Part shown: positions 55,250 through 63,929 of the stretch, piece after piece
How the letters are laid out: each line of letters starts with the position of its first letter
How positions within the stretch are numbered: the stretch's first letter is position 1
Source of the DNA: an uncultured Clostridia bacterium
Lineage (GTDB): Bacteria > Bacillota > Clostridia > TANB77 > CAG-508
Direction of reading: 5' to 3'
Length of the DNA: 64,000 nt
Assembly: GCA_934121905.1 (NCBI GenBank)
Contig: CAKOVI010000010.1
Coordinates: forward strand, 13,159-77,158
Position numbers and translations under genes: made by a program
Notes under the pieces: model-generated
What the model saw: the letters and a program-made list of their open reading frames with translations, nothing else
What the model was told of the DNA's origin: nothing
Database searches by the model: none

Positions 55250-57424
55250 TTATTTTATATCTTTATATTTGTTATTTTTAATATATAAAAATCCACTTAT
55301 AATTATAAGTCCTATTAAAATAACCAGTATTGTTGACCTACCTGTATTAGGTAATATTCCTTTGTATCTGTTACTATTAACCTTGTTATCCTCTCCATTT
55401 TCAGATTTGTTTGTTGTATCCTCTTTATCTAGGTTATCACTTTCAAATGTTAAAGTAGAATCTTTAGCTATTCCGCTTTTTATAACTATTTTTGCATCTT
55501 TTGTTTTATCTAATATAATTGCATTAGTTTTTGTTTCATCTAATTTTACATTTTCAAATAATAATCCTTCTGAAGAATAGACTAGCTTTGTAGAATCTAA
55601 TGCATCTATAAATAAGCTTGGAATGCTAGTTGAATTTTTATTCATTGCAAAGTTTATTGTTTGTTCTTCTAATTCTATAGTATCAATATTTTGCATTTCA
55701 TTTAAAACATTTATATCAGATATTTTATTCTTTTTTAAGTTTAAATTCTTTAAAACTTTTAAATTGCTTAATGACTTTATATCACTAATATTGTTATTAG
55801 AAAGATTTAATGTTTCCAAATCTTTTAAATTTGCTAAAATGTCAATATTTGATATTTTATTATTTTGTGCATCAAAATCAATTAAATCTATCATCTTTTC
55901 AACTATTGAAATATCTGTTATTCCTGTATTTCCAATATATAAATGTTCAAGATTTGTTAAATTTTTCAAATCGTTCAAGTCTGAAATTTCATTTCCATAT
56001 ATAGTTAGTTCTCTTAACTCGGTCATATCTTTAATTGGTGAAAAATCTGTTATTTGGTTTCTTGTCATATCCAATGATAATAATTTGTTTAATTTAGATA
56101 AACTTGATATATCTGTTACTGTATTATCTTGGAAATCTAAATCTACTAAATTTGGCATATTTTCTACAATAGAAATGTCTGATATTCCTGTGTTTCCAAT
56201 ATATAAATGTTCAAGATTTGTTAAATTTTTTAAATCGTTCAAGTCTGAAATTTCATTTCCATATATAGTTAGTTCTTTTAATTCTGTCATATCTTTAATT
56301 GGTGAAAAATCTGTTATTTTGTTTCTTGTCATATCCAATGAAGATAATTTGTTTAATTTAGATAAACTTGATATATCTGTTACTGTATTATCTTGGAAAT
56401 CTAAATCTACTAGATTTGGCATATTTTCCACAATAGAAATGTCTGATATTCCTGTATTTCCAATATACAAATGTTCAAGATTTGTTAAATTCTTTAAGTC
56501 ATCTAAATTTGATATTTTATTTCCATATATAGTTAGTTCTTTTAAATCCGTCATATCTTTAATTGGTGAAAAATCTGTTATTTTGTTTCTTGTCATATCT
56601 AATGATGATAATTTATTTAATTTAGATACACTTGATATATCTGTTACTGTATTATCCTGAAAATCTAAATCTACTAAATTTGGCATATTTTCCACAATAG
56701 AAATATCTGATATTCCTGTGTTTCCAATATATAAATGTTCAAGATTTGTTAAATTCTTTAAGTCATCTAAATTTGATATTTTATTTCCATATATAGTTAG
56801 TTCTTTTAAATCCGTCATATCTTTAATTGGTGAAAAATCTGTTATTTTGTTTCTTGTCATATCTAATGATGATAATTTATTTAATTTAGATACACTTGAT
56901 ATATCTGTTACTGTATTATCCTGAAAATCTAAATCTACCAAATTTAGCATATTTTCCACAATAGAAATGTCTGATATTCCTGTGTTTCCTATATATAAAT
57001 GTTCAAGATTTGTTAAATTTTTTAAATCGTTTAAGTCTGAAATTTTATTTCCATATATAGTTAAATCTTTTAAATTAGTCATATTCTTTATTGGAGAAAT
57101 ATCAGTTATACAATTTTTACTTAAATTCAATTTAGTTAAATTCTCAAATTTTTCTAATCCTGAAATATCTTTTATTTTTTTAGAGTATTGTAAATATGTA
57201 TTTGATAAATCTAATTCGGTTATTGAATCAATATTATTAATTTTCAAAGTAAGTGTATCATCATCTTTTTCTTCATACTGTACCGTTTTTATTATTAAAT
57301 TATACAAGTTAGAATCTTTAAAAGAAACTATTGTGCTTGTTTCATCGACTGCGTGTGTATTTGTGGGGCTAAAAACACATAATACAATTAATAATAATAG
57401 TGTTAATTTAAAATACTCTTTCAT
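55250..57424 (-). CDS. LPXTG-anchored leucine-rich repeat (internalin-like) surface protein
   Basis: 724 residues. Signal peptide (FKLTLLLLIVLCVFSPTNTHA), a cap, then about twenty 22-residue leucine-rich repeats of the internalin type (NLTNLEHLYIGNTGISDISI), a short C-terminal domain and a sortase tail: LPNTGRSTILVILIGLIIIS with a basic end. Repeats come in blocks of four (88 residues, 264 bases) that are almost identical at DNA level, see the repeat entry. It is the only protein of the window with a classic LPXTG motif. It diverges from malQ across a region with an 18-bp palindrome. Probably a protein-protein adhesin. Confidence 0.93.
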   Translation of the reverse strand: MKEYFKLTLLLLIVLCVFSPTNTHAVDETSTIVSFKDSNLYNLIIKTVQYEEKDDDTLTLKINNIDSITELDLSNTYLQYSKKIKDISGLEKFENLTKLNLSKNCITDISPIKNMTNLKDLTIYGNKISDLNDLKNLTNLEHLYIGNTGISDISIVENMLNLVDLDFQDNTVTDISSVSKLNKLSSLDMTRNKITDFSPIKDMTDLKELTIYGNKISNLDDLKNLTNLEHLYIGNTGISDISIVENMPNLVDLDFQDNTVTDISSVSKLNKLSSLDMTRNKITDFSPIKDMTDLKELTIYGNKISNLDDLKNLTNLEHLYIGNTGISDISIVENMPNLVDLDFQDNTVTDISSLSKLNKLSSLDMTRNKITDFSPIKDMTELKELTIYGNEISDLNDLKNLTNLEHLYIGNTGISDISIVENMPNLVDLDFQDNTVTDISSLSKLNKLLSLDMTRNQITDFSPIKDMTELRELTIYGNEISDLNDLKNLTNLEHLYIGNTGITDISIVEKMIDLIDFDAQNNKISNIDILANLKDLETLNLSNNNISDIKSLSNLKVLKNLNLKKNKISDINVLNEMQNIDTIELEEQTINFAMNKNSTSIPSLFIDALDSTKLVYSSEGLLFENVKLDETKTNAIILDKTKDAKIVIKSGIAKDSTLTFESDNLDKEDTTNKSENGEDNKVNSNRYKGILPNTGRSTILVILIGLIIISGFLYIKNNKYKDIK
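55920..57060. repeat. 264-bp tandem DNA repeats inside the leucine-rich gene
   Basis: Near-identical units with period 264 bases; the block around ATTCCTGT-TTTCCAATATA recurs starting near 55920, 56184, 56448, 56712 and 56976. Each unit encodes four 22-residue leucine-rich repeats. The outermost units are more diverged than the central ones, as expected from unequal exchange or slippage. Confidence 0.9.
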
Positions 57425-57535
57425 TTTTTCATCATCCTTTGTTATTAAACTTCAAATAAATTATATCATTTCCGAATAGCAAAAACAACATTTTTTAGTA
57501 AAAATAATATATTTACTTCTAATTAGCAAAATAAT

Positions 57536-57577
57536 ATATATCGATAGAATATGGAAATTCATATTCTATCGATATAT
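57536..57577. promoter_or_regulatory. 18-bp perfect palindrome between divergent genes
   Basis: ATATATCGATAGAATATG (57536-57553) and its complement (57560-57577) with a 6-base centre GAAATT. It lies midway between the starts of the LPXTG leucine-rich gene and malQ. It may be an operator for one or both genes; there is no T run suggestive of a terminator. Confidence 0.6.
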
Positions 57578-57667
57578 TAATTTAACCTGCTTGAAATATT
57601 TAATTGATTTTGCTATACTATAAAAAACATTTACACAAGGATAATTTATAGAAAGGAACATAAGAAT

Positions 57668-58993
57668 ATGAAAGAAAAAGGAATTTTACTTCCAATTTAT
57701 TCACTTCCAAGTAAATATGGAATTGGAGATTTTGGATATGAAGCATATGAATTTGTAGATATATTAAGTCAAAATGGCATAAAATATTGGGAGATATTAC
57801 CTATTAATGAGTGTGATAAACATCCCTATTCCCCTATTAGTTATTACGCATTAGAGGAAGATTATATTTCTTTAGATAAACTAATAGAATGTAAATTGAT
57901 AAAAAGTGCTGAGACGAGGAAAAGTTCTGATAGAGCAATTTATGATAATTTTAAAGAAAAATATTATAAAGAAGCATTTAGTAATTTTAGACACAACAAT
58001 GAATATTATGAATTTATTGTTTTAAAGGAAATTAATGAATATGCTGAATTTATGAGCAGAAAAACCAAAAATAGCGTAGATTATTATTTGTTTTTACAAT
58101 ATATATTATTTAAACAATGGATGGAATTAAAAAACTATGCTAATTCTAAAAATGTTCAAATAATAGGTGATATGCCTGTATACCCGGTCTTTGACTCTGT
58201 TGAAACAAAATATCATCCTGAATGTTTTGAGATGGAAAATGGTAACTTTTCTTACGAAGCAGGTACTCCACCAGATTATTTTAATGAAAATGGCCAAAAA
58301 TGGAACAGCCCTGTATACAATATTTCAAATATTAAGAATGATAATTATTCTTATTTAATAAAAAGATTTCAATATCATTTAAAATTGTTTGATAAGGTCA
58401 GAATTGACTATTTTAGAGGATATGATTCATTTTTCAAAATTCCAATAGGAAAAACAGGAAAAGATGGATTTTATGCTGAAGGTGTAGGATATGGATTCTT
58501 TGACAAATTATTTAAAATTCCTAATATTAATGTTGACAATTTGATTGTCGAAGATTTAGGCGAAATTAGAAAAGAAACTATCGATTTAAGAAAACACTAT
58601 GGTTTTACAAGGCAAAAAATATTGCAATTTTCTATTGATTTGGATAATTTGTATGATAAAGACAATGAAGATGAAAATGTTTTAGTTTTTCCTGGAAATC
58701 ATGATTGTAATACTATTTATGGTTGGTATAAAACTCTTAGTCCTGATTACCAATGGAAATTGAAAGAATTTTTAAGAAGGAATGAGTGTTATGATATAAA
58801 TATTAATATTGGTTTTATGCAGTATTTATCTAAGTGTAAAGCCAAAATGCCTATTATTATGGTTCAAGATATTTTGGGATTAGATGAAAGTTCTAGAATT
58901 AATGTTCCTGGCACTGAAAGTGCTAATAATTGGTCTTGGAAATTAGTTGATTTTGAGGATTTTAGGAATAGAATTAGGGATTTTAGTAGTTAA
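57668..58993 (+). CDS. malQ: 4-alpha-glucanotransferase (GH77, MalQ)
   Basis: Amylomaltase that transfers alpha-1,4-glucan chains in maltodextrin and glycogen use. 441 residues, shorter than the usual 490-500. It starts MKEKGILLPIYSLPSKYGIG, followed by YWEILPINECDKHPYSPISY, GDMPVYPVFDSVE, RIDYFRGYDSFFKIP (nucleophile Asp), LIVEDLGEI (acid/base Glu) and PGNHDCNTIYGWY (third carboxylate Asp), and ends with VPGTESANNWSWKL. The usual GTHD of the last motif is GNHD here. It is monocistronic, with a terminator at 59015-59040. GAAAGGAAC precedes the ATG. Confidence 0.93.
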   Translation: MKEKGILLPIYSLPSKYGIGDFGYEAYEFVDILSQNGIKYWEILPINECDKHPYSPISYYALEEDYISLDKLIECKLIKSAETRKSSDRAIYDNFKEKYYKEAFSNFRHNNEYYEFIVLKEINEYAEFMSRKTKNSVDYYLFLQYILFKQWMELKNYANSKNVQIIGDMPVYPVFDSVETKYHPECFEMENGNFSYEAGTPPDYFNENGQKWNSPVYNISNIKNDNYSYLIKRFQYHLKLFDKVRIDYFRGYDSFFKIPIGKTGKDGFYAEGVGYGFFDKLFKIPNINVDNLIVEDLGEIRKETIDLRKHYGFTRQKILQFSIDLDNLYDKDNEDENVLVFPGNHDCNTIYGWYKTLSPDYQWKLKEFLRRNECYDININIGFMQYLSKCKAKMPIIMVQDILGLDESSRINVPGTESANNWSWKLVDFEDFRNRIRDFSS

Positions 58994-59014
58994 TATATTA
59001 TAATTGTTTTAAGC

Positions 59015-59040
59015 AGCACATTCCGCTTTTGGAATGTGCT
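59015..59040 (+). terminator. Terminator of malQ
   Basis: Perfect stem AGCACATTCC (59015-59024) with GGAATGTGCT (59031-59040), followed by ACTTTTTTAT. Confidence 0.92.
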
Positions 59041-59070
59041 ACTTTTTTATAAGTTATCATTGTTTAAAAT

Positions 59071-59116
59071 AAAAACAAGGATATATTTGAAAAGTCTCAA
59101 ACATATCCTTGTTTTT
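59071..59116. terminator. Bidirectional hairpin near the element boundary
   Basis: 14-bp stem AAAAACAAGGATAT (59071-59084) with ATATCCTTGTTTTT (59103-59116) and an inner TTTGA/TCAAA stem. It probably ends the integrase transcript. The 175 bases between it and the integrase stop hold no gene. Confidence 0.8.
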
Positions 59117-59291
59117 CCCCATTTTAGGTTGGACTTCCTATAAATTATGGTCGAGGTGGTAGCTTTTTCAAACTACCCCAAACCTTTTATTTATCAATGT
59201 TTTATGATACTTTTGGTATTTTAAAACATTTTTTTAAAACTCTTATTTTAGTATTAATCTAAAATTCAAATATTTAATTTTAAATGTTCTT

Positions 59292-60599
59292 TTATGCTCT
59301 TTCTCTCTTTAAATAATCTATTACTTTTTGAGTTTCTTTTTGTTTATAATAATTGTAAATATCGCCATAAGTATTTATTGTAGTTTCAATATTGGCATGT
59401 CCCATTAATTTTTGCAATACGGGCAAGTCTACTCCTGCCTCAATACATCGAGTTGCAAAAGTATGTCTTAACATATGGGTATTTACTGGTTTTGTTATTC
59501 CTGCATTTTTGCATATTCGCTTAAATGCCGAATTTATTGTATTATCTACATATAATTTTTTATTTGCTTGGCAAAATAGAACTTTATTTTTGTTTTCTAT
59601 TTTGTTATTTAATGAATCTATTATAATATCTTCTGTAAGTTCATTTATTTCTATATTTCTTTTCCCACTTTTAGTTTTAGTTGGACCAATAATAGTATTT
59701 TTATTTCTATCTTTTGTTAAAGTTTTTGTGACTTTAATCATTTTATTATCTAAATCAATATCTTCATTGTAATTTAATGCTAGTACTTCGCCGATTCTCA
59801 TCCCTGTATATAAACACAAAAGAATAATGTTTTTATAATTTGATGAATGACTTTCTAAATAGTCTTCTAATTGATTTTGTTCTGTTATTGTTAAAGCAAC
59901 TACATCTTTATCTTCCTTTAAACTTTTGGGCTTTTCAATACGATCAATGCCTTCAAATAGATTTTTTACTAAATATAATTTATAATTTGCATATTCATAA
60001 ACATATTTAAGCATTCTATAATCTTTTTTTATAGTAGAATTTGACTTTACTCTTTCTTCCTGTAAAAAGTCTTCAATTTGTTTTTTTGTTACTTTTTCTA
60101 TTGGAATATTTGCAAATTTATGCTTTTTAATTCTTTCTAATGTTGACATATTAGTATTGTAAGCATTTGCTTTCGTTTTTCCCATTCTATATTTTGAATC
60201 TTCAATTTCTTTTGCTAAAATTGCTATTGTTTTTTCTGTTCTTTTCAATTCAATAGAACAACCAGACCTTTTTATTTCTAATTTGTATTTATACATTTTA
60301 TCTAATGCTTCTTCTTGTGTTTTAGCAGTAAATGTTTTTCTAATTACTTCTCCTGTTTCTATATCTTTTCCTATTGTTAAAGTTGCTTTATGTTGTTCAT
60401 TAATATAGAACTTATCGCATTTATCAGCATTTTTACATTTTCTACATTTATCACAATTATTCATTGATTTTTTATTTTTTCTATTTTGACAAACAGATCT
60501 ATCTTTGCATTTCTTACATATAGGACACATAGATAATTCAGAGTTCTTTTTTTCTGTTTTTATTATATATGTTCCGACTGTATAACCTTTATTACTCAT
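59292..60599 (-). CDS. Tyrosine recombinase / phage-type integrase with cysteine-rich N-terminus
   Basis: 435 residues. The catalytic domain shows LYTGMRIGEVLAL (first Arg), HMLRHTFATRCIEAG (His-x-x-Arg), LMGHANIETTINTYGD (His and nucleophile Tyr). A SAM-like core-binding domain precedes it, with an AP2-like arm domain (KATLTIGKDIETGEVIRKTF). Residues 18-65 carry about nine cysteines in CxxC-like pairs (CPICKKCKDRSVC, CDKCRKCKNADKC), likely a zinc ribbon, unusual for integrases. It directs integration and excision of the element that begins here. It follows the excisionase gene on the same strand. Attachment sites were not located. Confidence 0.93.
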   Translation of the reverse strand: MSNKGYTVGTYIIKTEKKNSELSMCPICKKCKDRSVCQNRKNKKSMNNCDKCRKCKNADKCDKFYINEQHKATLTIGKDIETGEVIRKTFTAKTQEEALDKMYKYKLEIKRSGCSIELKRTEKTIAILAKEIEDSKYRMGKTKANAYNTNMSTLERIKKHKFANIPIEKVTKKQIEDFLQEERVKSNSTIKKDYRMLKYVYEYANYKLYLVKNLFEGIDRIEKPKSLKEDKDVVALTITEQNQLEDYLESHSSNYKNIILLCLYTGMRIGEVLALNYNEDIDLDNKMIKVTKTLTKDRNKNTIIGPTKTKSGKRNIEINELTEDIIIDSLNNKIENKNKVLFCQANKKLYVDNTINSAFKRICKNAGITKPVNTHMLRHTFATRCIEAGVDLPVLQKLMGHANIETTINTYGDIYNYYKQKETQKVIDYLKRERA

Positions 60600-60628
60600 A
60601 ATATTTCCTCCATTTCTTAAATTTTTTG

Positions 60629-60700
60629 AGGAAATACCTTGCTCAATTTTTAAATTGGTAGTATAATTATTTTACAAATATATCGAACAGGGTATTTCCT
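60629..60700. repeat. Inverted repeat between excisionase and integrase genes
   Basis: AGGAAATACC (60629-60638) and GGTATTTCCT (60691-60700), separated by 52 bases. It may be a recombinase arm site or a regulatory RNA stem in the excisionase-integrase transcript. Confidence 0.45.
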
Positions 60701-60745
60701 GTTTACTAGAAGATTTAATGTGCTAGATTAAGTCTTCTTTCTTTT

Positions 60746-60943
60746 TTATTCTACCATAATTCTTTTATGGCTTAAAAATTCATTTAAACAATCCGCTTTT
60801 ATCCAAAACTTTCTGCCTATTTTTATACTTGGAAAATCTTCTTGATGAAATAATTGCAAACACTTTTGTTTTCCAATATGCAATAATTTGCATACATCAT
60901 CTGTTGAATATAGTTTAATGTCGATTTCTTCTAATTTCTGCAT
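60746..60943 (-). CDS. Excisionase-like helix-turn-helix protein
   Basis: 65 residues from the ATG at 60943, which has AAAGGAGG at the right spacing; a TTG start at 60967 lies within that region and is less likely. The sequence MQKLEEIDIKLYSTDDVCKL LHIGKQKCLQLF with FPSIKIGRKFWIKADCLNEFL is a MerR-like excisionase/Xis fold of the integrated-element type (winged helix). It directs excision or regulates the integrase. It shares a divergent promoter region with the plus-strand cargo operon. Confidence 0.85.
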   Translation of the reverse strand: MQKLEEIDIKLYSTDDVCKLLHIGKQKCLQLFHQEDFPSIKIGRKFWIKADCLNEFLSHKRIMVE

Positions 60944-60960
60944 ATTTTTACCTCCTTTCC

Positions 60961-61011
60961 TTGACAATACTTACTTAATATAGTATAACTATATTGTGAG
61001 AGATTTGTCAA
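60961..61011. promoter_or_regulatory. Overlapping divergent sigma A-type promoters of the element
   Basis: Plus strand: TTGACA (60961-60966), 17-base spacer, TATAAC (60984-60989), for the cargo operon. Minus strand: TTGACA (61011-61006), 18-base spacer, TATACT (60987-60982), for excisionase and integrase. The two -10 boxes overlap, so the promoters should exclude each other. Confidence 0.75.
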
Positions 61012-61120
61012 AACTATTTAAAATTGTAAATTGATTATATAATCATATTTTATATTTGTCAACATATTTATAAAAATATTTTGAAATATTTCACATTTTA
61101 TTTTTAGGGGGATTAAAAAG

Positions 61121-62224
61121 ATGCGAAAATTACCTCAATATTCTTTTAATGAAGGATTTTATATATGGTTTGATATAAACTCTAAGGAGGAGTATTATTC
61201 AACACCATTATATATGTATAAAACCGATTTTAATGATGATTTATCTAATTATAAAAGGGTGATTATACAAGAAAAAGACTTTTATAAAAAAAAGCCAAGC
61301 AAAAAAAATTCTGCTCCAAAACATCCTGCAACTATTCTTTATCCTTTTGCTGAGCAATTTGGAAGACTTTTGATAAATTTATTAAATGCAGACTTTTCAA
61401 ACTTTGATAAAGCATATAATACATTTTTCTATTTGTATGGATTTGAATTATTAAGAGAATATGTACCAGATAAGGAATTAATAAATACATATAAGTCTGA
61501 AGAAGAATTAACAAAAATAATGAAAAGAGTATATGAAGATAGTTATGGATATTTATCAGATATGCAATATAATTTTAGAAAATGTGTAGATTTTGTATAT
61601 AATTTAAATGGAAATGAAGAACTAAAAAATAGCAAACCAAGTTCAAAATTTATTGCATCTTTAGTAACACATCATAATGATGTATATTCATATTCAAGTG
61701 ATATAGAAGTTATTTTAGATACATATTCGGATAAATATTTAAAATATGGTAATCAACCATTAAATAAACTAACAGAAGAACTGGATCAAGACGATTCTTT
61801 TATACCAATGACTAATGTTTATACAAGTGAAAAATTAAGTAATATTGTTTTTGTTGTATTAGAACAATTTGTAAAAAATTCTAGTTTACCAATAAAACAA
61901 TGTCAATATTGTAATAGATATTTTATTCCAAAAATTAGACAGGATGAAATATATTGTGATTTGCCAAATGAAGATGGAAAGAGTTGTAGAGAAAAAGGTG
62001 CAAAACAAACATATAAACAAAATTTAGAAAAAATTCCTGCTTTACTTGAATATAGAAAGGCATATCAAAAAAAGTTTATGGAAGTTGCTAGAAGTGATAA
62101 TAATAAACAATTAAAAAAGAGTTTTGATATTTGGAAGAAAATTGCACAAGGTAAGATAAAGGATTATAAACAAGGTAAAGTTACAGAAGATGAATTGTAT
62201 AAGTGGATGATTAAAAACAAGTAA
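61121..62224 (+). CDS. DUF6076-type protein with zinc-ribbon-like C-terminus
   Basis: 367 residues. The C-terminal third has a CxxC-x(n)-C cluster, KQCQYCNRYFIPKIRQDE and YCDLPNEDGKSCREKGAK, followed by a long basic helical region ending with KWMIKNK; this pattern is typical of DUF6076 proteins found on mobile elements. The N-terminal part is acidic and helical, without recognised motif. First gene of the cargo operon, under the plus-strand promoter at 60961. Function unknown. Confidence 0.75.
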   Translation: MRKLPQYSFNEGFYIWFDINSKEEYYSTPLYMYKTDFNDDLSNYKRVIIQEKDFYKKKPSKKNSAPKHPATILYPFAEQFGRLLINLLNADFSNFDKAYNTFFYLYGFELLREYVPDKELINTYKSEEELTKIMKRVYEDSYGYLSDMQYNFRKCVDFVYNLNGNEELKNSKPSSKFIASLVTHHNDVYSYSSDIEVILDTYSDKYLKYGNQPLNKLTEELDQDDSFIPMTNVYTSEKLSNIVFVVLEQFVKNSSLPIKQCQYCNRYFIPKIRQDEIYCDLPNEDGKSCREKGAKQTYKQNLEKIPALLEYRKAYQKKFMEVARSDNNKQLKKSFDIWKKIAQGKIKDYKQGKVTEDELYKWMIKNK

Positions 62225-62255
62225 AATTTTAGAAGTTAGGAGGGTAACAACTAAA

Positions 62256-63245
62256 ATGAAATCAAATGTAGATGCAATACTTGAAAAATCAATAGCATGT
62301 GCAGTTTCAGCAATTGAAATATATAACAAACCAGATTTTAAATATAGAGAAGAAACTTTTTCTATTTTAATGATTAATGCATGGGAACTTGTATTAAAGG
62401 CTAAGAAGATTAAAGAGAATAATAACAATATAAAGGTTATATATGCTAAACAAAATATTCCTAAGAAAATTGGAGGAAAATCCAAACGATGGAAATATAA
62501 ATTAAATAAAAAAGGATATAATATTACTCTAGGATTAGAACAACTTATTTCAGAATTTGAAAATAGCCCTAATATAGATAAAAGATGTTTAGAAAATATT
62601 GAATTACTAAATAACATTAGAAATTCTGCTATTCATTTAATAAATAAGGATAGTGAGCTTTGTAGTATTGTGTTTGAGATTGGAAGTGCTAATTTAAAAA
62701 ATTATATTGAGTTTATTATTGAGAATTTTAACAAAGATTTAAGTAAATACAATTTTTATTTAATGCCCTTATCTTTTTATAATGACTACGAAATTGTAGA
62801 TAATTTAAAAATACAAGATACTTCCTTAAAATCTAAATTAAAAAGAGATTTGCTTGTTTTAAATTCACAATATAAGTCTGGACCTAATGAGAAATATAGT
62901 ATCTTATTATCAACAAAAGTTTCATTTACACAAGGAGATACTAAAATAATTACTACAAAATTAGGAAAAACAAAAAATGATAGTGATTTTGTAATAAATT
63001 TAAGTGATGATGAAATTGACAAGAGATATCCTTTATCATTTAATGAATTAGTTAAAATATTAAGAAAAAGATATTCTAACTTTAAACAAGACAAAATATT
63101 TAATGAATTAAATAAAGAATTTAGATCAAATGTAAAAAATGCATATCAAAGATTTTTAAATAACAAAGAAAAGACTGGAACTTGTAGATGGCAATATAGT
63201 TCTAATATTCTTAATAATTTTGATAAATATTACACAAAAAAGTAG
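62256..63245 (+). CDS. DUF3644 domain protein
   Basis: 329 residues. The DUF3644 pattern is seen: EKSIACAVSAIEIYNKPDFK, ILMINAWELVLKAK, and IELLNNIRNSAIHLIN with the conserved Asn-x-x-x-His region, like that of HEPN-type helical domains. The C-terminal half is basic. TTAGGAGGG precedes the ATG at normal distance. It ends directly before the GTG of the next gene, so they are coupled. Proteins of this family often occur in defence or mobile islands; an RNase-like role is only a guess. Confidence 0.85.
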   Translation: MKSNVDAILEKSIACAVSAIEIYNKPDFKYREETFSILMINAWELVLKAKKIKENNNNIKVIYAKQNIPKKIGGKSKRWKYKLNKKGYNITLGLEQLISEFENSPNIDKRCLENIELLNNIRNSAIHLINKDSELCSIVFEIGSANLKNYIEFIIENFNKDLSKYNFYLMPLSFYNDYEIVDNLKIQDTSLKSKLKRDLLVLNSQYKSGPNEKYSILLSTKVSFTQGDTKIITTKLGKTKNDSDFVINLSDDEIDKRYPLSFNELVKILRKRYSNFKQDKIFNELNKEFRSNVKNAYQRFLNNKEKTGTCRWQYSSNILNNFDKYYTKK

Positions 63246-63926
63246 GTGATTAAGATAAGACGAAGACTTAATATATTTATAGATGAAAGTGGAGATTTTG
63301 GATTTGTAGATGGAAGTTCAGAATTATATGGAGTTTCTTTTACAATACATGAAAGTGATGATTCTATTTCAAATGACTTAGAATACCTAAATAATAGACT
63401 AAAAAAAGCAAAATATGATGGGATGATACATCTAGCAGATTTAGTAGCTAAAAGAGGAGATTATACCCACTTTAATTTAGAACAAAGAAAAAATATTTTT
63501 TGGTCTATATTTTACTTTTCAAAAAGAGTAAAAGTAAAAATACATACAGTTATAATTGACAAGAGGTTTAAAAACAATAGAACTCAATTAAATAGAGAAT
63601 TAGCATTAGAAATAAGCAAGTTTTTAAACTCTATAGGTGAATATATGAATGAGTTTGAAAAAGTAGTTGTCTATTATGACAATGGACAAGAAGCATTAGG
63701 TGCTATTATAGATACTTTATTAATTACAAAAAATAATGTAGAACATAGAATTGAATTTGATCATAAGGAAAAAAGATTATTTCAAGTTTCTGATATGCTA
63801 ACATTTGTAGATAAAATTGTATATAAACATAATCATAATATGCCATTAACAAAAGCAGAAAAATATTTCTTTAGTGTAAAAGATATTTTAGGAATTATAA
63901 GACAATTAAAAAGCAAAAGATTATAA
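63246..63926 (+). CDS. DUF3800 domain protein (putative RNase H-like)
   Basis: 226 residues, GTG start immediately after the TAG of the DUF3644 gene. The N-terminal FIDESGDFGFVDG is the DUF3800 signature (acidic residues in an RNase H-like fold); further conserved parts are YNNRLKKAKYDGMIHLADLV-like and FQVSDMLTFVDKIVYK, in which an Asp (Q-x-x-D) is part of the metal site. DUF3800 genes are common in phage-defence islands next to helical partners like DUF3644. The role is predicted, not shown. A terminator follows. Confidence 0.88.
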   Translation: MIKIRRRLNIFIDESGDFGFVDGSSELYGVSFTIHESDDSISNDLEYLNNRLKKAKYDGMIHLADLVAKRGDYTHFNLEQRKNIFWSIFYFSKRVKVKIHTVIIDKRFKNNRTQLNRELALEISKFLNSIGEYMNEFEKVVVYYDNGQEALGAIIDTLLITKNNVEHRIEFDHKEKRLFQVSDMLTFVDKIVYKHNHNMPLTKAEKYFFSVKDILGIIRQLKSKRL

Positions 63927-63929
63927 TAA

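Noticed and set aside
55623..56924. Long plus-strand frames opposite the leucine-rich gene
   Set aside because: They are shadows of the repetitive minus-strand gene, with no start signals and a biased Phe/Ile/Ser composition.
55920..57060. 264-bp repeats as a CRISPR or intergenic repeat array
   Set aside because: They are long, contiguous and wholly inside one coding frame; no spacer pattern.
59117..59180. A tRNA gene as the attachment site next to the integrase
   Set aside because: A GGTTGGAC...ACCCCAAACC-like stretch does not fold into a cloverleaf with a T-loop; no tRNA was recognised.
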